From assembly GCF_016132545.1 (NCBI RefSeq), contig NZ_CP066167.1:3160001-3224000 (forward strand): DNA of 64,000 nt, in the 5' to 3' direction. This document shows positions 1 through 9,372 of this stretch, in pieces. Every line of letters starts with the position of its first letter. Positions within the stretch are counted from its first letter, which is position 1. This DNA comes from Spongiibacter nanhainus (GTDB taxonomy: Bacteria > Pseudomonadota > Gammaproteobacteria > Pseudomonadales > Spongiibacteraceae). Both the position numbers and the translations under genes were made by a program. Below the pieces are notes generated by a model, which was given only the letters and a program-made list of their open reading frames with translations, was not told the origin of the DNA and made no database searches.

Positions 1-283
<283 letters not shown>

Positions 284-538
284 AATCTTTTACATCAGTC
301 TTAGACATGATGAGATGGTTACGCAAAACCTGCTTTACCATCTAAAATCTCGGCTCAGAAACGTGTTAATCGATATAACCAAATTAATGAATCATACGAG
401 TCACTTGTTTCTGAATATTTGCGTCGCAAATACACTCAACAAGCGCCCACACGAATTATCTGATCTCGTCTTGTTAAATAACTCGATACCGCCAGGGTGA
501 TCGATGCGCTTCAGGTCTCCCCCGAAGCGAGGACGCGT
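284..538 (-). other. rRNA operon leader
   Basis: This is the transcribed spacer between the promoter-proximal -10 box and mature 16S. It holds a boxA-like antitermination element near 471-484 and no protein gene. A 78-codon reading frame that crosses the leader and the start of 16S on the plus strand is considered spurious. Confidence 0.85.
471..484 (-). promoter_or_regulatory. boxA-like antitermination element of rrn leader
   Basis: On the minus strand the leader reads GTTATTTAACAAGA, close to the boxA consensus TGCTCTTTAACAA that loads the NusB-NusE antitermination complex. It lies about 55-70 nt downstream of the P2 -10 box and about 190 nt upstream of mature 16S, as expected for an rrn leader. 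Confidence 0.65.
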
Positions 539-566
539 ATTATAAACACTTCGTCCTCTCTAGCAA
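539..566 (-). promoter_or_regulatory. rrn promoter P2
   Basis: The minus strand has TTGCTA (561-566), a 16-bp spacer and TATAAT (539-544), followed by the GC-rich discriminator ACGCGTCCTCG. Upstream (571-590) lies an A/T-tract UP-element-like stretch. A GC-rich discriminator is typical of stringently controlled rRNA promoters. Confidence 0.8.
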
Positions 567-679
567 GCAGTTTTTGAAACTTTTTTGCCAGCCCGACTGC
601 CTGATCAATTCTTGATCCGCCGCTCCAAACACCGCTTCCGCGTTGTGTTCAAAGCCGGCCCCGGCAACCGAGGACGCGC

Positions 680-707
680 ATTATAGAGACGGGCGGATGA
701 GAGTCAA
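680..707 (-). promoter_or_regulatory. rrn promoter P1
   Basis: The minus strand has TTGACT (702-707), a 16-bp spacer and a perfect TATAAT (680-685), followed by GCGCGTCCTCGG, nearly the same discriminator as P2. An A-tract UP-like element lies at about 709-730, inside the msrQ coding end. The msrQ stop codon (704-706) falls inside the -35 hexamer, so rRNA initiation begins where the preceding gene ends. Confidence 0.85.
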
Positions 708-1300
708 CGGTTTTTGAGAAGTTTTTTAATTCGGGGTAAAAACAGGATCAACAGAAGAACGGCATAAAACACCGCATCGAAGTAGCTGGAGCGGGTTTGC
801 CAGGCGATATGGAGCCACGCCAAGCCCGCAGCGGGGTAAACCAACTTGTGCAGGCGGCGCCAGTTTTGTCGCAGGCGCCGCACTGCCCAGTTGTTCGACG
901 TCAGCCCCAGCGGCACCATCAATACCCAGGCTAAGAAGCCGGCAATGATATAGGGCCGCTCGGACAACTCTTCTTTGGTGATGGCCCAATCCCAGCCGAA
1001 CAGATAGGTAGCCACAATAAGCAAATGCAGGCTGGTATAGAACCAGGCGTACAAACCCAGCATCCGGCGGTAGCGCAGCACCCAGCCAGCTTTACTCAAA
1101 TCCCGCATCGGACTCACCGCCAAGGTGATCAGCAGAAAGCGAATCGACCACTCGCCGGTGGTGTGAATTAGCGTCTTTACCGGGTCAGGACCCAGGCTGT
1201 CACCGACAGCCGCCCAAGCCAACAAGCCAAAAGGCAGTAAACACAACACAAACAGCAGCGGCTTGCCCACCCGCTGCTGGGCTTCGCGAAGTGCCACCAT
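704..1300 (-). CDS. msrQ: Heme-binding membrane subunit MsrQ of the methionine sulfoxide reductase system
   Basis: MsrQ is the b-type heme membrane partner that passes electrons to periplasmic MsrP for repair of oxidised methionine in envelope proteins. The 198-residue product has the family length and about six hydrophobic segments. Histidines in membrane context, such as the LHLL segment near residue 90 and the LHKLVYPAAGLAWLHIAW segment near 150-165, are the expected heme ligands. The ATG follows the msrP stop by one base, so the two genes are translationally linked. The stop codon overlaps the -35 box of the downstream rrn promoter. Family assignment is by resemblance to YedZ/MsrQ and by the msrP neighbour. 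Confidence 0.93.
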   Translation of the reverse strand: MVALREAQQRVGKPLLFVLCLLPFGLLAWAAVGDSLGPDPVKTLIHTTGEWSIRFLLITLAVSPMRDLSKAGWVLRYRRMLGLYAWFYTSLHLLIVATYLFGWDWAITKEELSERPYIIAGFLAWVLMVPLGLTSNNWAVRRLRQNWRRLHKLVYPAAGLAWLHIAWQTRSSYFDAVFYAVLLLILFLPRIKKLLKNR

Positions 1301-1301
1301 T

Positions 1302-2285
1302 TCAGTAGTAGCGGCGCAGGTTCATGCCCTTGTAAAGGGACGCGACCTGCTCTTCATAGCCATTGAACATCTGCGTTTTGATGCGGTTGGGTTTCAGCAG
1401 GCTATTGGGCAAACGCCGCTCATAGCGCTGACTCCAGCGCGGATGGTCCACATTGGGGTTCACATTGGCATAGAAGCCATATTCATCGGGGGCGATCCCC
1501 ACCCAGGAGGTGCGGGGCATGGTTTTGCGGAAGCGAATAGCCACAATGGACTTGATGCTTTTAAAGCCGTACTTCCACGGCACGACCAGGCGGATCGGCG
1601 CGCCATTTTGGTTGGGTAGTACTTTGCCATAGAGCCCGACACTCATCAGTGTCAGCGGATGCATGGCTTCGTCCATGCGCAGCCCCTCTACGTAGGGCCA
1701 ATCGATCACCGAGAAGGCGCTGCGCACCCCGCGCATCTCATCCCGGCGCACGGCGGTGACAAATTCAACATACTTGGCGTCTGAGGTGGGCTCGAAGCGC
1801 TTGATAAGGTCAGCCAGTGGGAAGCCTACCCAGGGAATCACCATTGACCAGGCCTCCACACAGCGCAGCCGGTAAATGCGCTCCTCCAGGGTCATCCACT
1901 TCAGGACGTCCTCGAGCTGATAGGTCCCGGTCTTTGCGGCCTCCCCTTCAACCGTGATCGACCACGGGTCGGTGGTCAGTGCCGAGGCGTACTTGGCTGG
2001 ATCGGATTTGTTGGTGCCAAACTCATAAAAGTTGTTGTAGTTGGTGACATCCTCGTAGGGCGTCAAGGTCTCATCAGCAAAGAAGGGGTTGTCGGACTTT
2101 TTGGACACGGCGCTGTAATCCAAGGACGCCAATGACTGGCTCGACGCCAGCGCCGGCGCCGCGCCTCCCAGCGCTCCCAGCGCCGAGGCGGCAGCGATGC
2201 CTTTCATAATATCGCGGCGCTTCAGGTACACCGACTCGGGGGTGATTTCACTGCTGGGAATATCGGCAGGTGGACGGATAAGCAT
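1302..2285 (-). CDS. msrP: Periplasmic molybdenum methionine sulfoxide reductase MsrP
   Basis: MsrP is a molybdopterin enzyme of the sulfite-oxidase fold that reduces methionine sulfoxide in periplasmic proteins, with electrons from MsrQ. The product begins with a Tat signal (KRRDIMKG, twin Arg at residues 23-24, then an Ala-rich hydrophobic stretch). It carries the Mo-ligand cysteine in [13 protein letters not shown] at about residue 142. I chose the ATG at 2285 because GGGAG lies about 10 nt upstream. A GTG at 2306 would add seven residues but has no Shine-Dalgarno. Length (327 aa) matches the family. The gene lies just downstream of pssA, as in pseudomonads. Confidence 0.94.
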   Translation of the reverse strand: MLIRPPADIPSSEITPESVYLKRRDIMKGIAAASALGALGGAAPALASSQSLASLDYSAVSKKSDNPFFADETLTPYEDVTNYNNFYEFGTNKSDPAKYASALTTDPWSITVEGEAAKTGTYQLEDVLKWMTLEERIYRLRCVEAWSMVIPWVGFPLADLIKRFEPTSDAKYVEFVTAVRRDEMRGVRSAFSVIDWPYVEGLRMDEAMHPLTLMSVGLYGKVLPNQNGAPIRLVVPWKYGFKSIKSIVAIRFRKTMPRTSWVGIAPDEYGFYANVNPNVDHPRWSQRYERRLPNSLLKPNRIKTQMFNGYEEQVASLYKGMNLRRYY

Positions 2286-2358
2286 AACTCGAACTCCCTG
2301 GGGCACGTCGCTGTAGAGAATAGGCTTCTACCTAGAAGACGCGTCCGACCTCCAAATG

Positions 2359-3216
2359 TTACGACTTGGAGGCAAAAAACCGTCTATACACCGCCAGTAC
2401 GGGCCCCGACATGGCGTAGATCAGTGCCGCCGCCAGCAGCATCCGGGCCGGATCCACCGACACCAGACTGAACAATAATACCACCGCGATCATCGCCACA
2501 AAGGGAACTCGCCCACGCAAGTCCAGCCCCTTGAAGCTGTTGTACTGGATATTCACGATCATCAGCAAGCCCACCAGCGCCATCAACACGCCGACCAGCG
2601 CCGCCAGCTCAATAGGTACATCATTGTTGACCCAGCCCTCCTCGGCGCAGACCCAGACCACGCTGGCCATCACCGCCGCCGCCGGCGGGCTGGCCAGGCC
2701 GGTGAAAAAGTTCTTGTCGGCGGTATCAATCTGGGTATTAAAGCGCGCCAGACGAAGAGCCGCGCAGGCCACATATATGAAGGACACTGCCCAACCGAAT
2801 TTGCCCAGGTCCACCACCCCCCAGGTGAACACCACCAGGGCTGGTGCCACACCAAATGAAACCATGTCGGAGAGACTATCGAATTCGCCGCCGAACTTGC
2901 TCTGGGCATTCATCAGGCGGGCGACCCGGCCGTCCATGCCATCGAAGATCATCGCGGCAAAGATCGCCACCGCCGCATTGACGAACTGGCCGTGCATGGC
3001 GGACACAATGGCAAAGAACCCAGAAAACAACGCCGCCGTGGTAAACAGGTTGGGCAGCAGGTAAACACCACTCTTGCGCTCAGTGCGGCCATCGACGGAG
3101 ATTTCTTCTTCGTGATCGTCGATCAGCGACAGCGCCTCTTTCTCCAGCTCAAACTGAGAACTTTTGCGCGACTCGTCGGCATCCTCTGGCGGTTGTTTAG
3201 GCGAGTCCTGGGACAT
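2359..3216 (-). CDS. pssA: CDP-diacylglycerol--serine O-phosphatidyltransferase
   Basis: The enzyme makes phosphatidylserine from CDP-diacylglycerol and serine, the committed step to phosphatidylethanolamine. The CDP-alcohol phosphotransferase signature is clear: DGMDGRVAR, then GGEFDSLSD, with the spaced Asp residues that bind metal and CDP. About six to eight membrane segments follow a soluble, acidic N-terminus of about 55 residues. The ATG at 3216 is preferred because AGGAAGG and GGAAG precede it; a TTG nine codons upstream is the alternative. This is the integral-membrane type II PssA, not the peripheral E. coli type. Confidence 0.92.
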   Translation of the reverse strand: MSQDSPKQPPEDADESRKSSQFELEKEALSLIDDHEEEISVDGRTERKSGVYLLPNLFTTAALFSGFFAIVSAMHGQFVNAAVAIFAAMIFDGMDGRVARLMNAQSKFGGEFDSLSDMVSFGVAPALVVFTWGVVDLGKFGWAVSFIYVACAALRLARFNTQIDTADKNFFTGLASPPAAAVMASVVWVCAEEGWVNNDVPIELAALVGVLMALVGLLMIVNIQYNSFKGLDLRGRVPFVAMIAVVLLFSLVSVDPARMLLAAALIYAMSGPVLAVYRRFFASKS

Positions 3217-3272
3217 AACTTCCGACACCTTCCTATTAAGCAATTAAAGAGATCCTAAGGCACTATGATATG

Positions 3273-4181
3273 TTATTTATCGGCGCGGTACGATGACAGG
3301 GCGCAATCCCAAAAAGCCCGAACTAACGGGTTTTCGAGCCGGCGCGCTAGAGCCACAATACCAATATCCATAGCCGGCAGTGGTGGCGACACCGCCACCG
3401 TTCGCACCCGTTCCCTGAGAAATGACGTGTCCAACACCAATTCCGGCACGATGCCCACCCCAAAGCCCAGCCCTACCGTGCTAACAATGGCCTCGTGACC
3501 ACTCACTTGCGCATAGACTCCCGGGTTTAGTGATTGCTCGCGAAACCAGTGTTCGATCAGCTCCCGGGCGACACCCCGCTCAGGAAGAATAAACGGCAGC
3601 TCATTCAATAGCGCCAGGTCCATCTCGCCCTCGATGTGACCAAGCCGGTCGTTGAGAGCACAGGGAATATTGGGCACCAACAGCCGCAGCGGGGAGCGAG
3701 TCAGGGATTGAAAAGCCAGGCGATCAGGCAGCACCTCGGGGCGGCCAGTGATGCCCACCTCCTCTCCGCCTTTGGCAACACGGTCCAGGGCATCGGCCTG
3801 GTCACCAGTGTGAAGTTTGAGTTCGATAGCCGGATAGCGCTGCCTAAACACCTCTAAAATATTGTTGAGCACACTGTAGGAGGCAGTGACCGAACAGAAC
3901 AAGCTAATGGCGCCACGCAGGGTTTTATCCGCCTGCAAGCGCTGCCGGACCGCCTGCCAGCCCTGCACCGTTTGCTCGGCATAGGTGAGAAACTCTTGGC
4001 CCGCTGGGGTAAGCGTGACCCGACGGTTGTCCCGCTCCAGTAATTGCGAGCCCAGTTGCTCCTCCAAGCGCTGAACCGCCCGACTCACCGCCGAGGCACT
4101 GAGGTGGGCCGCCTGCGCCGCCTTGCCAAAGTGCAGGGAGGTGGCCAGATAGATGAACACCTCCAGATCTTTGCTGTTCAC
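3273..4181 (-). CDS. ilvY: LysR-family activator IlvY
   Basis: The protein has an N-terminal winged helix-turn-helix (about residues 1-60, with HFGKAAQAAHLSASAVSRAV) and a C-terminal effector-binding domain. It resembles E. coli IlvY along its length, for instance CSVTASYSVL, LHTGDQADALD and GHEAIVSTVGLGFGVGIVPE. IlvY senses acetolactate/acetohydroxybutyrate and activates ilvC. The GTG start at 4181 is preceded by AAGGAG at 8 nt. The gene is divergent from ilvC across about 200 bp holding a T-N11-A box. The 302-aa length is normal for the family. Confidence 0.92.
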   Translation of the reverse strand: MNSKDLEVFIYLATSLHFGKAAQAAHLSASAVSRAVQRLEEQLGSQLLERDNRRVTLTPAGQEFLTYAEQTVQGWQAVRQRLQADKTLRGAISLFCSVTASYSVLNNILEVFRQRYPAIELKLHTGDQADALDRVAKGGEEVGITGRPEVLPDRLAFQSLTRSPLRLLVPNIPCALNDRLGHIEGEMDLALLNELPFILPERGVARELIEHWFREQSLNPGVYAQVSGHEAIVSTVGLGFGVGIVPELVLDTSFLRERVRTVAVSPPLPAMDIGIVALARRLENPLVRAFWDCALSSYRADK

Positions 4182-4212
4182 ACCTAAAACTCCTTACCGA
4201 AATCAAACCCAA

Positions 4213-4233
4213 GCAATATTGCAAAAAACGCAA
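4213..4233. promoter_or_regulatory. Candidate IlvY (LysR-type) binding site
   Basis: The ilvY-ilvC intergenic region contains TTGC-N7-GCAA (4219-4233), a T-N11-A LysR box, which overlaps the perfect palindrome GCAATATTGC (4213-4222). Its position between the divergent genes fits known IlvY control. Binding is inferred. Confidence 0.55.
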
Positions 4234-4381
4234 CATATCATCAAATATATATCACTTAACGCAACAACGCACAGCTGGTACAGTGCGCGCCACTGCCGGA
4301 GAGTCCGAGCACCGAATCAACTTGGATACACCGCGACACGGGGTGTATCACTCACTGCATTGTTAACAAAAGGAGGCCACC

Positions 4382-5857
4382 ATGGGCCAGAACTACTTCA
4401 ACACCTTGCCGCTGCGCCTGCAGCTGGAAGAACTGGGTAAATGCCGCTTTATGGAGCGCAGCGAGTTCGCTGACGGCTGCAACTACCTGAAAGGCAAAAA
4501 GATTGTCATCGTAGGCTGTGGCTCACAGGGCCTGAACCAGGGCTTGAACCTGCGCGACTCAGGCCTGGACGTGTCTTACGCCCTGCGCCCCGACGCTATT
4601 GAGCAACAGCGCCAAAGCTGGAAGAACGCGACTGAAAACGGCTTTACCGTCGGCACCTATGAAGAGTTGATCCCCACGGCCGACGTGGTCATGAACTTGA
4701 CTCCAGACAAGCAGCACACCTCTGTCGTCAACGCGGTCATGCCTTTGATGAAAGACGGCGCCTGCCTGGATTACGCCCACGGCTTCAACCTGGTTGAAGA
4801 AGGCATGCAAATCCGCAGCGACATCACCGTAGTAATGATGTGCCCCAAATGCCCCGGTACCGAGGTGCGCGAAGAGTACAAGCGGGGCTTTGGTGTTCCC
4901 ACGCTGATTGCCGTTCACCGGGAAAACGACCCCAAAGGCGAAGGCTTAGCCATTGCCAAGGCGCTGGCCTCTGGCACCGGCGGCGATCGCGCCGGGGTAC
5001 TGGAGTCCTCCCCCATCGCCGAGGTGAAATCTGACCTGATGGGCGAGCAAACCATCCTCTGCGGCATGCTGCAGACTGGCGCCATCCTGTGCTTTGACAA
5101 AATGGTAGAAGAAGGCATTGAGCCCGGTTACGCCTCCAAGCTGATTCAATACGGCTGGGAGACCGTCACTGAGGGTCTCAAGCACGGCGGTATCACCAAC
5201 ATGATGGACCGGCTGAGCAACCCCGCCAAGATCAAAGCCTTTGATCTCTCTGAAGAACTCAAAGACATCATGCGTCCGCTCTACGAGAAGCATCAGGACG
5301 ACATCATCAGCGGCCACTTCTCCAAAACCATGATGGAAGACTGGGCCAACGACGACAAAAACCTGTTGAACTGGCGCGCTGCAACGGCGGAAACCGCCTT
5401 TGAGAAGACGCCGTCCACCGACGCCGATATCTCCGAGCAGGAATACTACGACCACGGCATTTTGCTGATTGCCATGTGTAAAGCCGGCGTCGAGCTGGCC
5501 TTCGAGTGCATGGTGGCCGCCGGCATGAAGCCCGAGTCCGCCTACTACGAGTCTCTGCACGAGACACCGCTGATTGCCAACACTATCGCGCGCCGCAAGC
5601 TGTACGAGATGAATGTGGTGATCTCTGACACTGCTGAGTACGGCTGCTACCTTTTCGATCACGCCTGCCGTCCGCTGCTGAAAGACTTCATGAGCAAAGT
5701 CTCCACCGACGTTATCGGCAAAGGCCTGAACGTTAAGGACAACGGCGTTGACAACCAGGAGCTGATCGCGGTGAACGCCGCCGTTCGCAACCACCCGGTT
5801 GAAGTGGTCGGCCGCAAACTGCGCAGCTACATGACGGAAATGAAGAAAATCGTCTAA
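4382..5857 (+). CDS. ilvC: Ketol-acid reductoisomerase, class II (long form)
   Basis: KARI converts acetolactate or acetohydroxybutyrate to the dihydroxy acids of valine and isoleucine synthesis, using NADPH and Mg2+. At 491 aa this is the long, class II enzyme with a duplicated C-terminal domain, like E. coli IlvC. It begins [20 protein letters not shown] and has the Rossmann motif [10 protein letters not shown] near residue 45. Metal-site regions such as [18 protein letters not shown] and [15 protein letters not shown] are present. A strong AAAGGAGG precedes the ATG by 7 nt. A terminator follows at 5901. Many relatives in this gene context carry the short class I enzyme. Confidence 0.97.
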   Translation: MGQNYFNTLPLRLQLEELGKCRFMERSEFADGCNYLKGKKIVIVGCGSQGLNQGLNLRDSGLDVSYALRPDAIEQQRQSWKNATENGFTVGTYEELIPTADVVMNLTPDKQHTSVVNAVMPLMKDGACLDYAHGFNLVEEGMQIRSDITVVMMCPKCPGTEVREEYKRGFGVPTLIAVHRENDPKGEGLAIAKALASGTGGDRAGVLESSPIAEVKSDLMGEQTILCGMLQTGAILCFDKMVEEGIEPGYASKLIQYGWETVTEGLKHGGITNMMDRLSNPAKIKAFDLSEELKDIMRPLYEKHQDDIISGHFSKTMMEDWANDDKNLLNWRAATAETAFEKTPSTDADISEQEYYDHGILLIAMCKAGVELAFECMVAAGMKPESAYYESLHETPLIANTIARRKLYEMNVVISDTAEYGCYLFDHACRPLLKDFMSKVSTDVIGKGLNVKDNGVDNQELIAVNAAVRNHPVEVVGRKLRSYMTEMKKIV

Positions 5858-5900
5858 ATGGCAGAAGCTGATGGGCTACCAAGCCCCGCTCAGACTGACG

Positions 5901-5930
5901 AAAACCGCGGCCATGCCGCGGTTTTTTTTT
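5901..5930 (+). terminator. Rho-independent terminator of ilvC
   Basis: An 11-bp perfect stem (AAAACCGCGGC, loop CAT, GCCGCGGTTTT) runs directly into ten T residues, 44 nt after the ilvC stop. Confidence 0.95.
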
Positions 5931-6043
5931 GACGTATGACCGGCTCATCAGCGGCGCCTGACACCAATACGGAATGGCAATTGCTAGGTAATATCAGTGA
6001 AGTACTTTGCCAATCAACGCTAAGACAAATAAAAGGTGTCGCA

Positions 6044-7534
6044 ATGAAGCAACTGAGCCACACGGATGCCATTTTCGTTTACAACGAAACCACCAACACC
6101 CCACTGCATATCAGCCCTATCCTTATCTATGACACCAGCAGCGCCGAAGGCGGCGTCAGATTTAAGGATATTCTTGCCCGCTTTGAAGAGCGCATCCACA
6201 AGTCTCCGGTGTTTCGCCAGAAGCTGGTCAAAGTGCCCTTCAATCTGGACAGCCCCTATTGGATCAACGACGAGAATTTTGACCTCGAGTTTCACGTCCG
6301 CCATCTGTCGCTGCCCAAACCCGGCGACTGGCGCCAGTTTTGTATTTTGCTGGCCCGACTCCACAGCCGCCCTCTGGACCTCAACCGGCCACCCTGGGAG
6401 GCCTATATCATCGAAGGCCTGGACAATATCACCGGCATGCCACCCGGTGCCTTTGCGATGTATATGAAAATCCACCACAGCGCCATCGACGGCGCCACTG
6501 GCAACCAGATGATTGAGGCCCTGCACGATCTTGAGCCCTACCCACAAACCCAACACACCCCGACACCCTGGCAGGGCGAGGCGCCGCCCAGCGACTTCAC
6601 CTTGCTGAAAAACGCTTATTTCAACGCACTCAAATCCCCGCGACAGGCCATGCGGGTAGCCAAGCACGCCTACCGCTCCCACAAGGAAGGTAAAAAAGGC
6701 TACAAGGGCAAAGCGTTTACCAACCATGAAGTCAAAGACCGTATTCGCTTCAATGAGGCAGTGACGCCACACCGAGTGTTCGGCGGCTTCCGCATGGACT
6801 TACAGGAGCTGAAGTACATTAAGAATACCGTAGCCGAGGGCACCCTGAACGACGTGCTGCTGAGCATTGTGGGGGGCGCCATGCGCCGCTATTTGGCAGA
6901 GAAAAGCGAACTCCCAGAAAACTCTCTGGTGGCCGGCGTCCCCATCAGTACTCGCGACGCTGACAACCACAACGCCGAAGGTGGCAACCAAGTGGCGGGC
7001 ATGCGTTTGCACCTGCGCACCGATATTGCCGACCCGGTAGAGCGCTTAAAGCTGATCCACCAAGACGCGGTATCCTCAAAAGCCTACGCCAATGCCATTG
7101 GCGTCGAGCGCATGGCAACGATTATTGACTCGATCCCCTCGGGGCTCGCCTCGGTCGGCATGCGAGTCGCGGCCGGTACCCATTTAGCGGCTCGCACTCC
7201 CATGCTGCATACCATTGTTACCAATGTGCCCGGCCCCCAGTTCCCCATGTATATGGCGGGAGCCCGGGCCGGTCTGTGGTTGGGTGCAGGCTGCCCGTTG
7301 GATGGCACCGGGCTGTTCCACACCATCAACAGTTACTACGGCAGTGTTTGCCTGGCCTTTATTTGCTGCCGGGAAATGATGCCGGACCCCGACTTCTACC
7401 ATCAGTGCATTACCGGCGCCTACCACGAGCTGCTGGAGGCCGCGCAAGCCATCGAAGCCAAAGCAGCCAACAGTCCGCGAGGAAAAGTGGAGGCCGCGCC
7501 AAAACCCAAAGCGCGCAAAGCCCGCTCTGCCTAA
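6044..7534 (+). CDS. Wax ester synthase / diacylglycerol acyltransferase (first copy)
   Basis: WS/DGAT enzymes join acyl-CoA to a fatty alcohol or diacylglycerol to make storage wax esters or triacylglycerol at the inner membrane. The catalytic HHxxxDG motif is present as HHSAIDG at residues 144-150. Other family landmarks are the N-terminal LSHTDAIFVYNET, the PLDLNRPPWEAYIIEG stretch and the later NVPGPQFPMYMAGA motif. The 496-residue length is typical. The ATG at 6044 is chosen for its AAAAGGTG five nt upstream; the open frame extends further 5' but lacks support. The C-terminus is Lys/Ala/Pro-rich. A second WS/DGAT lies at 36527. Confidence 0.93.
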   Translation: MKQLSHTDAIFVYNETTNTPLHISPILIYDTSSAEGGVRFKDILARFEERIHKSPVFRQKLVKVPFNLDSPYWINDENFDLEFHVRHLSLPKPGDWRQFCILLARLHSRPLDLNRPPWEAYIIEGLDNITGMPPGAFAMYMKIHHSAIDGATGNQMIEALHDLEPYPQTQHTPTPWQGEAPPSDFTLLKNAYFNALKSPRQAMRVAKHAYRSHKEGKKGYKGKAFTNHEVKDRIRFNEAVTPHRVFGGFRMDLQELKYIKNTVAEGTLNDVLLSIVGGAMRRYLAEKSELPENSLVAGVPISTRDADNHNAEGGNQVAGMRLHLRTDIADPVERLKLIHQDAVSSKAYANAIGVERMATIIDSIPSGLASVGMRVAAGTHLAARTPMLHTIVTNVPGPQFPMYMAGARAGLWLGAGCPLDGTGLFHTINSYYGSVCLAFICCREMMPDPDFYHQCITGAYHELLEAAQAIEAKAANSPRGKVEAAPKPKARKARSA

Positions 7535-7550
7535 CTCGCCCCTATCAAAC

Positions 7551-7570
7551 GCGCGCCTGCCCAGGCGCGC
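7551..7570. other. GC-rich hairpin after the first WS/DGAT gene
   Basis: GCGCGCCTG and CAGGCGCGC form a near-perfect stem with a tight loop, 16 nt after the stop codon. There is no T run, so it is either a weak or Rho-assisted terminator or a 3'-end stabiliser. Confidence 0.5.
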
Positions 7571-7720
7571 AGCCTCAGGCCCTGCGCCACATCGACAGCT
7601 CGCCACCTTGTTTACATCAAGGCGCCATTAGCCGTATTGTTTTGCAAAATAATTCACGGTTTGGCGGCCAGGCCCTTTTTTGCCAAGCTGCGCTGCCCGT
7701 TCAAGGCAAAGGCATACAAG

Positions 7721-8875
7721 ATGTCGATATTTCAGTTCTCCACCACCAGTTCCCTCGTCAGTGGTCCCGGCAGCATCGAAGAGCTCGCCGACATCTGCCG
7801 TCGACTGGGAATCACCCACCCGCTAGTCGTATGTGATCGAGGTGTTGTTGAGGCTGGCTTGCTGAGCAGCCTGGAAACGGTATTGGCCCAGCACGCCTTG
7901 CCTTATCAGCTGTTCAGCGACGTTATCGCCGACCCGCCCGAGACGGTTATCCAGGCTGGCCTGCAAACAGCTGTGGACGCCGAGGTCGACGGTGTTATCG
8001 GCTTTGGCGGCGGCAGCTCGCTGGATACTGCCAAGCTGGTTGCGCTGCTGGCTCGGTCTGGGGAGTCGCTGCCTACTATTTACGGTGTGGACCAAAGCCG
8101 GGGGCCCCGACTGCCCCTTATCCAGATTCCCACCACCGCAGGCACCGGGTCAGAAGTCACACCGGTGGCTATTGTCACTACCGGTGATAGCACCAAAGCC
8201 GGGGTAGTCTCACCGCAGCTGCTGCCCGACGCCGCCATACTGGACGGCGCCTTGACCACCAGCCTGCCCCCCTTCGTGACGGCCTGCACTGGGGTCGATG
8301 CGATGGTTCATGCCGTCGAGGCCTATACCAGCGTCATCAAAAAGAACCCCTACTCGGATATGTTGGCCGAGAAAGCACTGCTGCTAATGTCCCGCAACAT
8401 ACACCGGGTATTCACAGAGGGCGCGGACCTGGAGGCCCGTCAGGCCATGCTGCTGGGCGCTTGCCTGGCTGGACAGGCCTTTGCCAATGCGCCCGTGGGC
8501 GCGGTGCATGCCCTCGCCTATCCGCTGGGTGGTCACTATCATATCCCCCACGGACTCAGTAACTCCCTGGTCCTACCCCATGTGCTGCGGTTTAACATCG
8601 AGCAGGCGGCCCCGCTCTACGCCAGGCTTCTGGATATCGTCGCACCCGAGGCCACCGCCTCTTCAAGCACGGAAAAAGCAGAGCAGTTTGCTTGCTATTT
8701 CGAAGGGCTTATCGACGATTTATCTTTACCATCGACTCTGAGTGCGGCGGATGTGCCCGAGAAGGATTTAGCCATGCTTGCTAGCGAGGCCATGTTGCAG
8801 ACCCGCCTGCTGGTTAACAACCCCCGGCAAGTTCTGGAGACAGACGCCTTGTCGATATATCAACAGGCATACTAA
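7721..8875 (+). CDS. Iron-containing (group III) alcohol dehydrogenase
   Basis: The 384-residue protein belongs to the NAD(P)-dependent metal alcohol dehydrogenase family that interconverts alcohols and aldehydes or ketones. It has the nucleotide-binding GFGGGSSLDTAK motif near residue 93 and the signature PTTAGTGSEVTPVAI. The metal ligands are visible as GVDAMVHAVEAYTS (Asp and His) and the His-rich GGHYHIPHGLSN. I start at the ATG at 7721, with AAAGG nearby, rather than at an upstream in-frame ATG. Upstream at 7606-7622 lies the inverted repeat CCTTG-N7-CAAGG. The substrate is unknown. The neighbours suggest a role in a ketone/alcohol pathway. Confidence 0.9.
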   Translation: MSIFQFSTTSSLVSGPGSIEELADICRRLGITHPLVVCDRGVVEAGLLSSLETVLAQHALPYQLFSDVIADPPETVIQAGLQTAVDAEVDGVIGFGGGSSLDTAKLVALLARSGESLPTIYGVDQSRGPRLPLIQIPTTAGTGSEVTPVAIVTTGDSTKAGVVSPQLLPDAAILDGALTTSLPPFVTACTGVDAMVHAVEAYTSVIKKNPYSDMLAEKALLLMSRNIHRVFTEGADLEARQAMLLGACLAGQAFANAPVGAVHALAYPLGGHYHIPHGLSNSLVLPHVLRFNIEQAAPLYARLLDIVAPEATASSSTEKAEQFACYFEGLIDDLSLPSTLSAADVPEKDLAMLASEAMLQTRLLVNNPRQVLETDALSIYQQAY

Positions 8876-8910
8876 TTCCGCAAATCAGTACCTAAGGAAG
8901 GAATATCGCT

Positions 8911-9348
8911 GTGTCAGATTTGGCCTTAGCCCGAGACCACTATTATTGGTTTACCCCCATTACCACCCGCTGGATGGATAACGATATCTACGGGCACGTT
9001 AACAACGTCACCTACTACTCCTACTTTGATACGATCGCCAACCGGTTTTTGATAGAGCGTGGCGGCCTGGATATCCAGCATGCCGATGTTATTGGCTATG
9101 TTGTCAGTTCGCAGTGCAACTACCGCAGCGCCATCGCCTTCCCCCAGTCTATCGAGGGGGGCTTTCGAGTAAATAAAATTGGCAATTCATCGGTGGAATA
9201 CGGATTGGCTATTTTTGCGGAAGGAGAAGACCAGGCCAGTGCTCACGGCAGCTTTACTCATGTGTTTGTCGACCGAAACAGCGAGCGCCCGCAAGCGATT
9301 CCAGAGGCTTTGCGTGCAGCACTGGAAAGCGTGCTGGTGGTTGCTTAG
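8911..9348 (+). CDS. 4HBT-fold acyl-CoA thioesterase
   Basis: A 145-residue hot-dog fold thioesterase of the 4-hydroxybenzoyl-CoA type, predicted to hydrolyse acyl-CoA in the cytoplasm. The active-site segment TRWMDNDIYGHVNNVTYYSYFD (residues 18 onward) has the catalytic Asp and the His-Val-Asn motif. The GTG start is supported by AAGGAAGG nine nt upstream. It follows the alcohol dehydrogenase by 35 bp on the same strand, so the two are probably cotranscribed. It converges on the lipoyl-protein gene with only 24 bp between stops. Confidence 0.88.
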   Translation: MSDLALARDHYYWFTPITTRWMDNDIYGHVNNVTYYSYFDTIANRFLIERGGLDIQHADVIGYVVSSQCNYRSAIAFPQSIEGGFRVNKIGNSSVEYGLAIFAEGEDQASAHGSFTHVFVDRNSERPQAIPEALRAALESVLVVA

Positions 9349-9372
9349 CCCAACCCGGCCTCAGCACTGCCG

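Noticed and set aside
4946-5794. 282-codon minus-strand frame inside ilvC
   Set aside because: It is antisense to a certain gene, rich in Val/Gly/His as expected from the mirror of GC-biased codons.
6020-6772. 250-codon minus-strand frame inside the first WS/DGAT gene
   Set aside because: Antisense shadow of a gene with a clear catalytic motif.
7606-7622. CRP-type site upstream of the alcohol dehydrogenase
   Set aside because: CCTTG-N7-CAAGG is an inverted repeat but does not fit TGTGA-N6-TCACA; kept only as an unassigned repeat in the gene entry.
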